Part shown: positions 17,708-27,314 of the stretch, piece after piece
Layout: each line of letters opens with the position of its first letter
Numbering within the stretch: position 1 is the stretch's first letter
NCBI GenBank assembly: GCA_041484195.1
Contig: JBGPHC010000001.1
Location: forward strand, 186,001-250,000
Direction of reading: 5' to 3'
DNA: 64,000 nucleotides
DNA from: PSRI01 sp041484195
GTDB taxonomy: Bacteria > Bacteroidota > Bacteroidia > Chitinophagales > Chitinophagaceae
The notes under the pieces: generated by a model
Seen by the model: only the letters and a program-made list of their open reading frames with translations
What the model was told of the DNA's origin: nothing
Database searches by the model: none
Program-made: the position numbers and the translations under genes

Positions 17708-18680
17708 GCATAAATCTTTTATTCCTTTCCTCCTCTTCCATGAGTATATCCAATACTTCAAAAAAATTCATGTCATATTCCCATTGTAAAGCCTGCTTAG
17801 CTTTCGCGTTATTGCCATAGATATCTTCAATTTCAGTAGGCCTGTAGAGCTTACTATCGATGACAATCTTCTCCTTGGGTATCAGGAGCCGATTGAAAAT
17901 ATGTTCAATAATACTCCTAAGGGAAACTGATTTTCCCGAACAGATAAGATAGTCACCCGGTACAGGTTTTTGTAACATCAGCCACATGGCCTCCACATAT
18001 TTTTTGGCAAAGCCAAAATCTCTTTTGATGTCTATATTCCCCACCTGCAATGACTCCTGCAGACCATACTTGATCCGAAAGGAATCACGGATCACTTTTT
18101 TCATGAAAAAATTATCGGCGCGCAAATAAGATTCGTGATTAAAAAGTATCCCACAGCAAGTAAACAATTTATACGATTCCCGGTAATTAACGGTTATCCA
18201 ATGGGCTGTCGCCTTTGAAATAGCATAAGGGCTTAGAGGATGGAATGCCGTATTCTCTGTAATCGGTAGTTCAGGCACTTTTCCATACATTTCACTGCTT
18301 GAAGCCTGGTAAAATTTAATATCATCGGAGGCGTCCAGCATTTTGATTGACTCCAGCAGATTCAGTACTGAAACCACATTAAACTGGAGTGTGCCGATGG
18401 GTTGACTAAATGAAAGAGAAACCGAACTCTGAGCAGCCAGATTATAAATTTCATCAGGCTTGTAACGTTTTATTAGTTTAATAATCTGGGTGATATCAGT
18501 GAGATCGCAACCTTCCAGGATAACGCGGCCGGATACATGCAGATACTCCAGATTTTTTATATTGGACTGAGTATAGCTGCGCACCAGGCCAACAACAGTA
18601 TAGCCCTTATTCAACAAGAATTCACTCAAATAAGCTCCGTCCTGCCCGGTGATCCCTGTTATAAATGCTGTCTTTGCCAT
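17700..18680 (-). CDS. Second GDP-mannose 4,6-dehydratase-like enzyme
   Basis: A 326-residue SDR with the Gmd layout: FITGITGQDGAYLSEFLL, QASSSEMYGK, YAISKATAHW (Tyr-x3-Lys) and LFNHESYLRADNFFMKKV. It is about 45 residues shorter than the gmd at 11008-12123 and clearly diverged from it, so it is a paralogue of separate origin rather than a recent copy. It might feed a different GDP-6-deoxyhexose (GDP-rhamnose, for instance) or use a related substrate. No dedicated reductase lies beside it. It overlaps the Wzy-like gene by 22 bp. Confidence 0.85.
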   Translation of the reverse strand: MAKTAFITGITGQDGAYLSEFLLNKGYTVVGLVRSYTQSNIKNLEYLHVSGRVILEGCDLTDITQIIKLIKRYKPDEIYNLAAQSSVSLSFSQPIGTLQFNVVSVLNLLESIKMLDASDDIKFYQASSSEMYGKVPELPITENTAFHPLSPYAISKATAHWITVNYRESYKLFTCCGILFNHESYLRADNFFMKKVIRDSFRIKYGLQESLQVGNIDIKRDFGFAKKYVEAMWLMLQKPVPGDYLICSGKSVSLRSIIEHIFNRLLIPKEKIVIDSKLYRPTEIEDIYGNNAKAKQALQWEYDMNFFEVLDILMEEEERNKRFMHE

Positions 18681-20155
18681 CCTCTTTTATTTAGACTGTT
18701 CCCGCTCTGTCCCTGAATGTACTTATCGATACTCTTATATGCCAGAAGGTATAGGACAATTTGAAAAATGAAATGATTCTTAAGCATACCTAATACAAAA
18801 ATGGAATCAGACTCAAAATAACCGACATTGGTTAAGACTGTTATTATGATGGCATAGCGAAATAGAAGATTGAGCTTAAAACTCAATATCATTATATATA
18901 ATAGCGCAATCAAAAGCGCAACCAACCCGATTGGAACCATCATCCCCCATGGCCCGAAATCTATATAAGAATCTCCGAAATAGCCTATAGATATGGCCGT
19001 GCCCCTGGCCATCCCGGCAACTTTAAGCCCGGTATATTTATTTGTCTTGAGCGAGGGATCGTGGGTCCCTTTATTCGGATCCAAAAATCTTGGAATCAGA
19101 GTAAATTGTAATGCTTCACCCCATACTTTGCCGCCCTGATATTCAAAAGAACTGGGAATTCTCTTAGTAACCTGAGAGAAGAAAAAAATATATTGCAACC
19201 GGAACAAAGATCCTCGTAAACCGGTTTCAAAAGTTTTGCTGTCGAAATTCTTACCCAGGTTTATCAATTTCTCAAAAGCGTCACCGGATGATACTTGTAC
19301 TCTTTGTACCTGGCTTCCCTGATTCACGAATTTCCTATAGTCTTCTTTACTCGCAGACCAAAAAATCAATAACAGAAATAATAGTAATATCAAAGGTATG
19401 AATCTCAATACGATGGATAGCTTTATGCTTCTTACGAAAGACAAATAAGCAATGATGCCGAATAAGAAGACTTCTTTGAAGGAAGAAAAATAGGTGAGAA
19501 ACCCCGATAAGAATTCAAAGCACAAAATAATAGTGATCAGCAGTTTTTGTTCCTTGCGTATAACAAATAGCAAAATGAGCAGAACCAGGAATATGAATTT
19601 GAGACTGGCAAACAAAATGATGATTTGGTTCAATTGTGGCGTATTGATGGCCAGATTGAACAGAATCGGATGCAACACTGAAAAAAATACGTACAGATAA
19701 ATTACCCTTTTAATAATAATCTTATTTGCTATTTTTATTAATTCCTGCCTTTGTATATTGATCCGCTTATTTTTAAGCACCAATCCTACAACCGCGACCT
19801 GTACCACTAAACCCGCAAGGCTCAAAAAGTATGTAAATTCCCCTGTGTCCGTCCTTGTCCAATAATTCATTGACCTGTCTAGATAATCCGATAATATAAT
19901 TGCCGAAAATATTTGCAGCCATTGATATAAGAACCAAAATAAGACCACAGCGGGTTGGTTAAATTTCCAAAAGAATTTAATGATTAACAGCAATATGCCA
20001 AAAGACAAGAGGCTGAGCATCGGATACATTGATTGACCCGCATAAACAAGGAAAAAAGTGAAAAACAATATCCATACTCCCGTAGAAAGGTTTACTTTAG
20101 GCTGACGTCGCAAAGCGTTTTCCGGGATTTTGGCTATAGTAATTGGTATATCCAT
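18659..20155 (-). CDS. Wzy-like O-antigen/exopolysaccharide polymerase
   Basis: A 498-residue integral membrane protein with roughly 10-12 hydrophobic segments. A long extracytoplasmic loop sits at about residues 275-400, and there are no recognisable enzyme motifs, which is the usual look of Wzy polymerases. Context is the main support: Wzx, Wzc and the export lipoprotein are in the same locus and this is the only polytopic protein besides Wzx. The start MDIPITI (20155) overlaps the preceding stop as TAATG; the longer frame reaches 20197. Primary sequence alone would not assign it. Confidence 0.75.
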   Translation of the reverse strand: MDIPITIAKIPENALRRQPKVNLSTGVWILFFTFFLVYAGQSMYPMLSLLSFGILLLIIKFFWKFNQPAVVLFWFLYQWLQIFSAIILSDYLDRSMNYWTRTDTGEFTYFLSLAGLVVQVAVVGLVLKNKRINIQRQELIKIANKIIIKRVIYLYVFFSVLHPILFNLAINTPQLNQIIILFASLKFIFLVLLILLFVIRKEQKLLITIILCFEFLSGFLTYFSSFKEVFLFGIIAYLSFVRSIKLSIVLRFIPLILLLFLLLIFWSASKEDYRKFVNQGSQVQRVQVSSGDAFEKLINLGKNFDSKTFETGLRGSLFRLQYIFFFSQVTKRIPSSFEYQGGKVWGEALQFTLIPRFLDPNKGTHDPSLKTNKYTGLKVAGMARGTAISIGYFGDSYIDFGPWGMMVPIGLVALLIALLYIMILSFKLNLLFRYAIIITVLTNVGYFESDSIFVLGMLKNHFIFQIVLYLLAYKSIDKYIQGQSGNSLNKRGWQRQHL

Positions 20156-21090
20156 TACTTTACTAAAATAAAAGCGGCCTGGTCGCCCTTGGCCCAATGG
20201 TTTAATTCGGTTGCCATTTGTGCAAACTCACTAAGTTCCTCAGGTGAAAAATATTCTCCCAGTTCCATTGTCAAGGGAATATCCCTCTTATACAATTCAC
20301 TTCCCCAAAACTGAAATGAAGAAGAATCGTATAATAATTTTTCAATGCGAAAACCCGTGTTTTCTGCAAGTTTCTTAAAGCTCAACTCAGAATGAAGAAA
20401 AAAATGCCTGGGGGCGTCAAGCTGTACCCAGTTTGTGCGATAAAGTTCCCAAGCTTCTGATACAAGTGGAATACGAACAAGGAACTTACCGCCAGTTCGC
20501 AGAATTTGATGAACGGCTTTCATTACTTCATGTTGATCCGGCATATGTTCAAGCGAATGATGCATCATTACAATGTCATAATTGCCCTTGTGTTCACCTA
20601 CACTTTGTTTTAATATCTGCAACCCGTTCTTATAATGAATATTGTCAGCAATGTATGGATCAATTCCCAGAACATTCTTGTATCCCGCGTTCCGCAAGGC
20701 ATATAAAAGAACCCCTGCGCCACAGCCAATGTCGAGTATCGCGCTGCTTCTCCTGATTGACAGTTCCGCTACCACCGGCAATAAAGTATCTACTTTCCCC
20801 CATTTTATGATCCTGTTTCTGATGGCCTTCCCGGAACTCAATACCAAATGATCCCTCAATCCCTTCACCACATTCTTCAGCCGGTTGTTGAAATACATTT
20901 CCGGACCCGCGAAACTATGATATTGGTCTCCCGGATAATAGGGCGCCATGTCCGCGGGAATATCCTTTATCTGTAAACACTTGCAGCGGGAACACTGAAA
21001 ATATTCAAATTTCTCTCTCGTTCCAAGCATCATCTCCCTGGCGATGAACATTTCATTCCCCTGGGAATTACCACAAATAGCGCAGGTCAT
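20155..21090 (-). CDS. SAM-dependent methyltransferase with N-terminal zinc-binding motif
   Basis: A 311-residue class I methyltransferase. Cys pairs near the N-terminus (TCAIC and CSRCKC) suggest a small zinc-binding module. The SAM-binding motif I is ILDIGCGAGVLLYAL near residue 120, followed by MMHHSLEHMPD. Proteins of this shape methylate sugars or lipids of surface glycans. The start is ATG 21090, overlapping the upstream stop as TGATG; a GTG one codon earlier is possible. Substrate unknown. Confidence 0.82.
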   Translation of the reverse strand: MTCAICGNSQGNEMFIAREMMLGTREKFEYFQCSRCKCLQIKDIPADMAPYYPGDQYHSFAGPEMYFNNRLKNVVKGLRDHLVLSSGKAIRNRIIKWGKVDTLLPVVAELSIRRSSAILDIGCGAGVLLYALRNAGYKNVLGIDPYIADNIHYKNGLQILKQSVGEHKGNYDIVMMHHSLEHMPDQHEVMKAVHQILRTGGKFLVRIPLVSEAWELYRTNWVQLDAPRHFFLHSELSFKKLAENTGFRIEKLLYDSSSFQFWGSELYKRDIPLTMELGEYFSPEELSEFAQMATELNHWAKGDQAAFILVK

Positions 21091-22067
21091 CACGTGGTTT
21101 GGCCTCCATTGAATAAGAAACTATTGTCCTGCTCAACAGATTTGGAAAAGTCCCGCTTTAACTTTAACCGCAGCCATCGGAAACTGAGCAGTATGATATT
21201 ATCATTTTGAGACAATTCCCTGATGAATTCTCTTACAATTTTCCATTCCCCGCGCCTGACCGCCTGAAGCATGAAACTGAAATACAAAGGATGTTTTCTT
21301 TGCATGATGCAGCTCCATCCAAATTCCCTCAGTCCATTGTCCACCCTTCCCATGAGTTCATTGAATATTTTTTTTTCTTCTTTCAGGTGCCGGATATAGT
21401 ATTGGGGAGAACGGCTCAACTGCCCGGAATGACTCCTGAGCCTGATCAATGGTTTTTTTATTTTCCCGATATCATAGTCTTTAGTAAGGCGCACCCACAT
21501 ATCGAAATCGGCGGCAATGGTCATGCTCTCATCAAAATATCCCACTTCCTCCAGTTTTTCCTTCACAATAGTCACGTTGGAAATATTTCCTGCTATGGAT
21601 CCCGTAAACAGTGCTATCTTATCATGAAGGCTTCTTGGAATAGATTCCGGCGTAAAGTCCTTTAAATCGTTAGATGGAATGAATTGTCCATCCTCATTGA
21701 TATGCTGCCTTTCGGAATAACTAAACGAGATCAGTGGATATTTGTGATGATATGCGATCGTTTCCTCCAGACAGTCCGGATTCATGATATCATCCTGGGT
21801 CCAGAGTTTAATGATCTTAGCCGAGGCATTTCTACATAAAAAATTCAAGGTGGGAAAAAGCCCTTTGTTGGCCTCATTCCTGAAAAGTCTTATCCGGGGG
21901 TCATGGATGCTTTCCAGCCATTCCCAACTCTCGTCATTGGAAGCGTCATCGCAGATCAGGAATTCGAATTGGGAAAAGCTCTGGGATAATACCGATTCGA
22001 CTGAAGCGCGCAAATATTTCATGCCATTATACACCGGCAGCACAACACTTATCTCCAATTCTCCCAT
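21090..22067 (-). CDS. Family 2 glycosyltransferase
   Basis: A 325-residue GT-A enzyme: ISVVLPVYNGMKYLRASVESVL at the start, CDDASNDESWEWL, and the DxD-like TQDDIMNPD near residue 95. The ADFDMWVRL segment with the acidic catalytic base follows near residue 190. A basic C-terminus could contact the membrane. It lies between the methyltransferase (1-bp overlap) and the TylF gene (17-bp gap), so it is translated with them. Donor unknown. Confidence 0.87.
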   Translation of the reverse strand: MGELEISVVLPVYNGMKYLRASVESVLSQSFSQFEFLICDDASNDESWEWLESIHDPRIRLFRNEANKGLFPTLNFLCRNASAKIIKLWTQDDIMNPDCLEETIAYHHKYPLISFSYSERQHINEDGQFIPSNDLKDFTPESIPRSLHDKIALFTGSIAGNISNVTIVKEKLEEVGYFDESMTIAADFDMWVRLTKDYDIGKIKKPLIRLRSHSGQLSRSPQYYIRHLKEEKKIFNELMGRVDNGLREFGWSCIMQRKHPLYFSFMLQAVRRGEWKIVREFIRELSQNDNIILLSFRWLRLKLKRDFSKSVEQDNSFLFNGGQTT

Positions 22068-22084
22068 ATAAATTTTAGGATTAA

Positions 22085-22915
22085 CTATGCTCCTTTTTTC
22101 CAGTACACTGCAGAACGATCGATTGGCAAAATTTCATCGCTGATCCCATTTTGTTTCCTGTAGTCCTCAACCGCCTTTCTGCAACCCTCGACAGCGGCCC
22201 AATCATCCACAATTATATAACCGCCATTTGAAACCCGTGGATAAAGGCTAACCAATCCCTCCATGGTGGACTGATACATATCCCCATCCAGTCTTAGAAG
22301 AGATAATTTCGCGATAGGAGCAGTCGGCAATGTGTCCTTGAACCATCCTTTTAAAAATTTCACCTGATCGTCCAACAAACCATATTTTTCAAAATTCTTT
22401 TTCACCTGTTCCAAAGAAATGCTAAGTTCAGTTTTCTCAAAATGAGAATCGCCTTGATCTTCCGGATATTTTTCAGCATCCGGTTTGGGAAGTCCCTCGA
22501 ATGAATCCGCTACCCACACGGTTCTATGGGTATCCCCCAGGACTTTCAGTACGGCCCGCATGAAAATGGTGGAACCTCCCCGCCACACGCCGGTTTCAAT
22601 CAAATCGCCTTCAATATTATTGCGGTTGATCTCAATCAGGCATTCTTCGATATTGTTGAGTCTTTTCAACCCGATCATTGTCTCTGCGTAGGCCGGCCAG
22701 TCCAACCCATTCAGCCTGCTGTCCTTATTGGAAACCACTTTTCTGCACAATGAAAAGCCTCTTTTGTTCAGGAATGAATCCAACTTCAATAATAGTCCTT
22801 CACGGAAGGTTCCTGAATTCCTGTATATCGGCTTATATTCCGCCTGATCGGCCCGATGAAAATCTGTGAGGGTCCACTTCAAAAGATCCAGGTATTCTTT
22901 ACCGAATTTATCCAT
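22085..22915 (-). CDS. TylF/MycF-family O-methyltransferase
   Basis: A 276-residue SAM-dependent methyltransferase of the TylF group, whose founding members methylate deoxysugars of macrolides (macrocin O-methyltransferase). Motifs: GDLIETGVWRGGSTIFMRAVL, VADSFEGLPKPD, LRLDGDMYQSTM and the metal-site IIVDDWAAVEGCRKAV. In a polysaccharide locus it probably O-methylates a sugar of the repeat unit. It ends 17 bp before the GT2 gene and starts 1 bp after the preceding GT4 gene. Confidence 0.87.
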   Translation of the reverse strand: MDKFGKEYLDLLKWTLTDFHRADQAEYKPIYRNSGTFREGLLLKLDSFLNKRGFSLCRKVVSNKDSRLNGLDWPAYAETMIGLKRLNNIEECLIEINRNNIEGDLIETGVWRGGSTIFMRAVLKVLGDTHRTVWVADSFEGLPKPDAEKYPEDQGDSHFEKTELSISLEQVKKNFEKYGLLDDQVKFLKGWFKDTLPTAPIAKLSLLRLDGDMYQSTMEGLVSLYPRVSNGGYIIVDDWAAVEGCRKAVEDYRKQNGISDEILPIDRSAVYWKKGA

Positions 22916-22916
22916 C

Positions 22917-24065
22917 TCAGTTTGATTTGGGTAATGCTGTTATCAATAATTCAATACTATCCGCGATATTCCTGAAACTCCAGTTCTCTATGATCCTTCC
23001 TGATTCTTTCCCAAATGCTCCGACCATTCTCTTGTCTTCAAATCTTTTCATTTTCTCTAGCAAATCTTCCCTGTCTCCGGCCTTAAATACATAGCCGTTC
23101 TTCCCTTGTTCAACCAGGTCGGTCGCGGATCCCACCTTATCGCTTGCCAATATCGCCCTGTCACAAGCCATTGCTTCATTGACGGCAAGCCCCCAGGATT
23201 CACCTATTGAAGGCAGGACGAATATGTCGCCAAGCCTATAGACAGCCGGCATCTTTGACTGATTTTGAAAGGGCAGTCTTTTGATCCTCTGATCCATCCC
23301 GGCAGCGGCATCGACTTCATTTTCCAATTTTCCGTTACCTGTAATTATCAATCGAAAGTTGTTTCCCTGCAATTTTTTAAACGACTCAATCAACAAAAGT
23401 GGATCTTTAGTCGCTTCCAATTTCCCTGCATATAGAAATACAATTGAATCTTCTGGAATGTCCAGCTCTCTTTTCCATAAATCAATTTCCTGATCATTGT
23501 TTGAATTCCTGAATCTTTCGTTATCCACAGCATGTGGCGCAAAGACCAGGCGATTCTCCGGAACTCCATGTTTCAGGAAATAGTTCTTATTGTTTGTTCC
23601 AACATAGAAGGCGTAGTCAATATGTTTGTACACCCATGTGAGGAAAAATCTCCGGGCAAGTTTTTTAATGACTGCCGATTCGCCCAGGAGTGTGGAATCT
23701 CCACGAAATAGGACTGGAATTCTCCCTTTGAAATGCCTCATGGCCTGGAGGTGGCTGCGATAATTCCAGCCAAATACCAGGACGGCCCCTGGTCTCCATT
23801 CTGTAATGGAATTAATCAATTGGGGATTTCTCACTTTCCAAAAATTCTTGCCATGGCTGCCATTGTTGGACACAAATTCGTAATCATATTCTTCCAGCAG
23901 GGCAATATCCCATGAAAATGATTTACCGAAACCCTCGTCATATTTTTCGGCGCCTCTTTCCCAGGTATAAAAAACCTTCACTGTTATCTTCCCGTCACGT
24001 GCCAACAGCGCAAACAATGGAGCATAGTATTGAATGGGGTGCGTGGTTATAATTGCCAGCCTCAT
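22917..24065 (-). CDS. Family 4-type glycosyltransferase
   Basis: A 382-residue GT-B protein beginning MRLAIITTHPIQYYAPLFALL, with VFLYAGKLEATKDPLLLIESF opening the C-terminal donor domain. The GESWGLAVNEAMACDRAILASD motif region lies near residue 300. The HPIQYYAP opening is common in GT4 enzymes of capsule loci. It is placed 1 bp from the TylF gene and 7 bp from the FkbM gene. Confidence 0.87.
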   Translation of the reverse strand: MRLAIITTHPIQYYAPLFALLARDGKITVKVFYTWERGAEKYDEGFGKSFSWDIALLEEYDYEFVSNNGSHGKNFWKVRNPQLINSITEWRPGAVLVFGWNYRSHLQAMRHFKGRIPVLFRGDSTLLGESAVIKKLARRFFLTWVYKHIDYAFYVGTNNKNYFLKHGVPENRLVFAPHAVDNERFRNSNNDQEIDLWKRELDIPEDSIVFLYAGKLEATKDPLLLIESFKKLQGNNFRLIITGNGKLENEVDAAAGMDQRIKRLPFQNQSKMPAVYRLGDIFVLPSIGESWGLAVNEAMACDRAILASDKVGSATDLVEQGKNGYVFKAGDREDLLEKMKRFEDKRMVGAFGKESGRIIENWSFRNIADSIELLITALPKSN

Positions 24066-24072
24066 CTGCTTG

Positions 24073-24969
24073 TCAAATCTCCCTGTTTAACACCGAAAAT
24101 TTGGGGGCGCTTTCGATCCGTTGTTCTACCCAGGATTGGTCCCGGATATATAATGTATTACCTGATCCTGAAAAACTGCTTATTGAAATTAATTTTCTTT
24201 CGAATGGCAGGTATGCATTCGGAGAGAATCCGTATGAAAGCAGCAGCCCATGAATATCTTCTTCCCTCACACCAAAGGAATGGCAGAGACCATTTAATTC
24301 AATCAGTACGGCTTTCAATCCCGAACCAGATAATAGCTGTTTGCCGCCCTTCAACACTTCGAGTTCAAATCCTTCCACGTCAATCTTGAGTAATACCGGT
24401 GAAAGCCCTTCAAATAATTGATCCAGGGTAGTGACATCTACTTCCACAGTATCATATTCCTTCTTCATAGACGCGGTAACGACATGATTGATGGTATCGA
24501 AATTTTTTGTAAACGAGAGTTTTCCATTGACTGAGCCGACCCCACAATTCCGCAATTGAACCAGGCTTTCAATATCATTTATCGCTACGTTATGCTTCAG
24601 GGATTGGAAAGTGGAAGGAATTGGTTCAACAGTAATAGTTCTTGCATGAGTTACGGCAGATGCCAAGACTGTGTAGGATCCGATATTGGCTCCTATATCG
24701 CCAAAAAAGTCGCCTTCCCGAAGCAGGTGGAGGAGGAATGCCATATCCTCAAATTCGTGCAAGCCCGCGTACAAATTCCCCGTAGCCCCGGACATTCCCT
24801 TCCTGATGATTAATTTGCTGTCATTCACAAAGGGATAGATGAATGGATAGGGAAAGGTCCTGCTTACCCATTGCCATTTTAAGAATCTCCAAACGGCACT
24901 GAGCTTATGGTCCCTGGTAAGCGGATGGGTAAAAATGAAACTGAGTATTTGTCTCAATGCCTTCATCAA
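24073..24969 (-). CDS. FkbM family methyltransferase (copy 1)
   Basis: A 298-residue SAM-dependent methyltransferase with the FkbM signatures FGDIGANIGSYTVLAS (motif I), VEPIPSTFQSLKHN and LLKIDVEGFELEVLKGG. Members methylate hydroxyl groups on polyketides and glycans. This copy and the one at 32590-33453 are distinct in sequence, so they probably act on different positions. It starts right at the end of the epimerase gene with no gap. Confidence 0.86.
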   Translation of the reverse strand: MMKALRQILSFIFTHPLTRDHKLSAVWRFLKWQWVSRTFPYPFIYPFVNDSKLIIRKGMSGATGNLYAGLHEFEDMAFLLHLLREGDFFGDIGANIGSYTVLASAVTHARTITVEPIPSTFQSLKHNVAINDIESLVQLRNCGVGSVNGKLSFTKNFDTINHVVTASMKKEYDTVEVDVTTLDQLFEGLSPVLLKIDVEGFELEVLKGGKQLLSGSGLKAVLIELNGLCHSFGVREEDIHGLLLSYGFSPNAYLPFERKLISISSFSGSGNTLYIRDQSWVEQRIESAPKFSVLNREI

Positions 24970-25944
24970 CTACAATGTGCTCTTGTACCAATCAATGGTC
25001 AGTTGAATCCCTTTTTGCATGCCGACCTTGGGAGCCCATCCCAGTTTCTGATGTATTTTTTCAATATCAATCATTCGCCTCCTGATATTATCAATATCCC
25101 TTTCAGGGATATTCTCAACCTTAATTCCAGGCGCATATTGCCTGATAAGTTCCACCAGTTTGTTTACAGAAGTCTCTACACAGGTGCCAATATTGAATAC
25201 ATCACCGTGGGCCATTGGATGTGCCGCTGCGAGTATGGTTGCGTCAACCGCATCAGTAATAAAAGTGTAGTCCCTGGTTTGTTCACCATCCCCAAATATT
25301 TTGAGGGGCTCGCCAATTAAAGCATGGTGGACGAATTTACCCAATACGCCGCAATAAGGATTTCGGGGCGACTGTCCGTACCCGAAAATATTGGAATACC
25401 TGACTACGGATACAGGGATATTATAATTTCTATTATAGATGAGTGTATAATGTTCTCCAAGCAATTTTGTAGCGGCATAATTGCTTAAGACGCGGGTGGG
25501 ATCTTCTTCGCTCGCGGGCAGCCTGGTTGAACTTCCGTAAACGGAGCATGAAGATGTATAGAGAAAACGTTGCAGCTTGGGCAATTTGGTTGATCTTAAA
25601 TACTCCAGTATTTTCAAAGTGCTCAGTGCATTCACATTCAGATCGTCGAATGGAAGGCTTCCCGAAGCGGCGATTTGAATACAGGCCAGGTGAAATATAT
25701 AATTCACGTCCTTCAGCAGGGGAAAGAAATTTTCAGTATTCAAAACGCTCATCCTGTGAAATTCCACCTGGCTGGCTACTTCGGAAATTGCTTCCTCACT
25801 GCTATTGGAGCAGTCATCCACCACAATCACTTTGCATCCATAATCTTTACACAGGGTCTTTACCAGGTTATGTCCCACGAAGCCCAGACCTCCTGTCACC
25901 AATACTTTTTTCCCTTTTAGCAGTTCATAATATTGTTCGTTCAT
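24970..25944 (-). CDS. NAD-dependent sugar-nucleotide epimerase/dehydratase
   Basis: A 324-residue extended SDR. It has the NAD-binding VLVTGGLGFVGHNLVKTL, FLYTSSCSVYGSS, and YAATKLLGEHY with the catalytic Tyr-x3-Lys pair. SVVRYSNIFGYGQSP and FGDGEQTRDYTF follow. These are the hallmarks of UDP-glucose/GlcNAc 4-epimerases and UDP-glucuronate decarboxylases; which of these applies cannot be decided. It overlaps the next upstream gene by 4 bp (ATGA). Confidence 0.85.
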   Translation of the reverse strand: MNEQYYELLKGKKVLVTGGLGFVGHNLVKTLCKDYGCKVIVVDDCSNSSEEAISEVASQVEFHRMSVLNTENFFPLLKDVNYIFHLACIQIAASGSLPFDDLNVNALSTLKILEYLRSTKLPKLQRFLYTSSCSVYGSSTRLPASEEDPTRVLSNYAATKLLGEHYTLIYNRNYNIPVSVVRYSNIFGYGQSPRNPYCGVLGKFVHHALIGEPLKIFGDGEQTRDYTFITDAVDATILAAAHPMAHGDVFNIGTCVETSVNKLVELIRQYAPGIKVENIPERDIDNIRRRMIDIEKIHQKLGWAPKVGMQKGIQLTIDWYKSTL

Positions 25945-27221
25945 ATAGTTAGTGCCTTTTTGATATTGTCAGCAAAGATCTTTGTCATTCCCTCCGCGGT
26001 ATGGGTTTCAAATGAGGGATGGTGTTTATCGATGGGCTGAAAATTCTGTCTGTTCAGGATCAGCCCGGCCATCCTGTTCCTGAGTTCTCCAATTTTTTCC
26101 TCCGGAGTTTCGCCCGGGGTGTCGGAATATTGAACCAGGAACGGGTAATTCAGGCTGCGCAGAAATTCCGCCGGAAATGATTCCCTGTGCACAAAGGCGA
26201 TAAATGGTTTTCCGCTGGCGACCAGTCCCATCAGTTTGGAGGCGGCATAATATACGGTCATGTCGCCAAAGATTAAGAGTATATCGGCATTCATGGTCAA
26301 TTCCAATGCTTTCCGGTAAGTGACCCGGTCCGGAAACTCAGTAACAGTATCGTTCAACTGTAATTCATCGATAATATTTCTTAACCTCGGTTGGGCGAGG
26401 CCCTTACCTGCATAGGACGTGCCAATGAATTCCACCTGCAAGCTTTCATGGGTGGCCAATAATTTAATGGCATTTAGCATTGCCTTTACCACTCTTACCG
26501 AAGCATCGGATACGGCGCCAATATAACGTACCAGGGTGAATCCCCGACCTCTTTCTTCTCCGCCCGCGAAGCTTGCATAGTCATTCAGCTCCACCCCGTA
26601 AGGCAGGGCTACCATTGTTTTGGACCCGACTGAAGGGTATCTTTTGACCAGATCATTTAATATTCCCTGCGATACTGAAAAAATAAGGGCACTGCTCCTG
26701 ACAATCCGTCCCTCCAGAATTTTTGCTATCCACTGACTGGCCCTGGCTTTGAAATTTTTTTGCTTCAGCTCAAAAACCCAGGGGTCGATATAATCAATTG
26801 CATAAGGGACTCCGGTAATAAATTTCATGAGCGGGGCAATGAGCAAGACGTACCAGGGCGGAACAGGGTATAACACCATGGCCGGCTTTTTTCTTTTTAT
26901 TTCACGTTTCAGCGTGAAAAAAAGAAAGGGCAACATACGCAATCCAATATCACCGATCCCCCATTTGCGCGATTTATCCTGGTCAATGCATTTCACCCTT
27001 ACTAATGCATAGTCCTGCCCCACCAATTCCAGCATCCAGGGATCGGGGTTTTCTTCCCGGTAATGCTGATCAACTGTGAATATCACTGGTTCCAGGCCGA
27101 ATTCCCGGAGATGCGGAACCAATAAGCGGATCCGCTGAGAAGGAGGCAGGGATGATGGTGGAAAATAAGGCGCCACGATATAGATTAATTCAGCCGTTTC
27201 AGATTTGGGATCATTACTCAT
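25941..27221 (-). CDS. GT-B fold glycosyltransferase
   Basis: A 426-residue protein whose N-terminus (IYIVAPYFPPSSLPPSQRIRLL) and central YIDPWVFE/IFSVSQGIL segments match the GT4 group of surface-glycan transferases. The C-terminal domain (VRYIGAVSDASVRVVKAM, then SGKPFIAFVHRES) is weaker than in its neighbours. Called a glycosyltransferase with good but not complete confidence. The ATG overlaps the epimerase by 4 bp on its downstream side, and a 93-bp gap lies upstream. Confidence 0.78.
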   Translation of the reverse strand: MSNDPKSETAELIYIVAPYFPPSSLPPSQRIRLLVPHLREFGLEPVIFTVDQHYREENPDPWMLELVGQDYALVRVKCIDQDKSRKWGIGDIGLRMLPFLFFTLKREIKRKKPAMVLYPVPPWYVLLIAPLMKFITGVPYAIDYIDPWVFELKQKNFKARASQWIAKILEGRIVRSSALIFSVSQGILNDLVKRYPSVGSKTMVALPYGVELNDYASFAGGEERGRGFTLVRYIGAVSDASVRVVKAMLNAIKLLATHESLQVEFIGTSYAGKGLAQPRLRNIIDELQLNDTVTEFPDRVTYRKALELTMNADILLIFGDMTVYYAASKLMGLVASGKPFIAFVHRESFPAEFLRSLNYPFLVQYSDTPGETPEEKIGELRNRMAGLILNRQNFQPIDKHHPSFETHTAEGMTKIFADNIKKALTI

Positions 27222-27314
27222 AAAATTCTTTAGCTGCCCGCTGAGATCTATTACGCAATCAGGCCATCATAGAAACTTAACATTAATTGCAATGGGGCCT
27301 CAAATTCGAATAAT

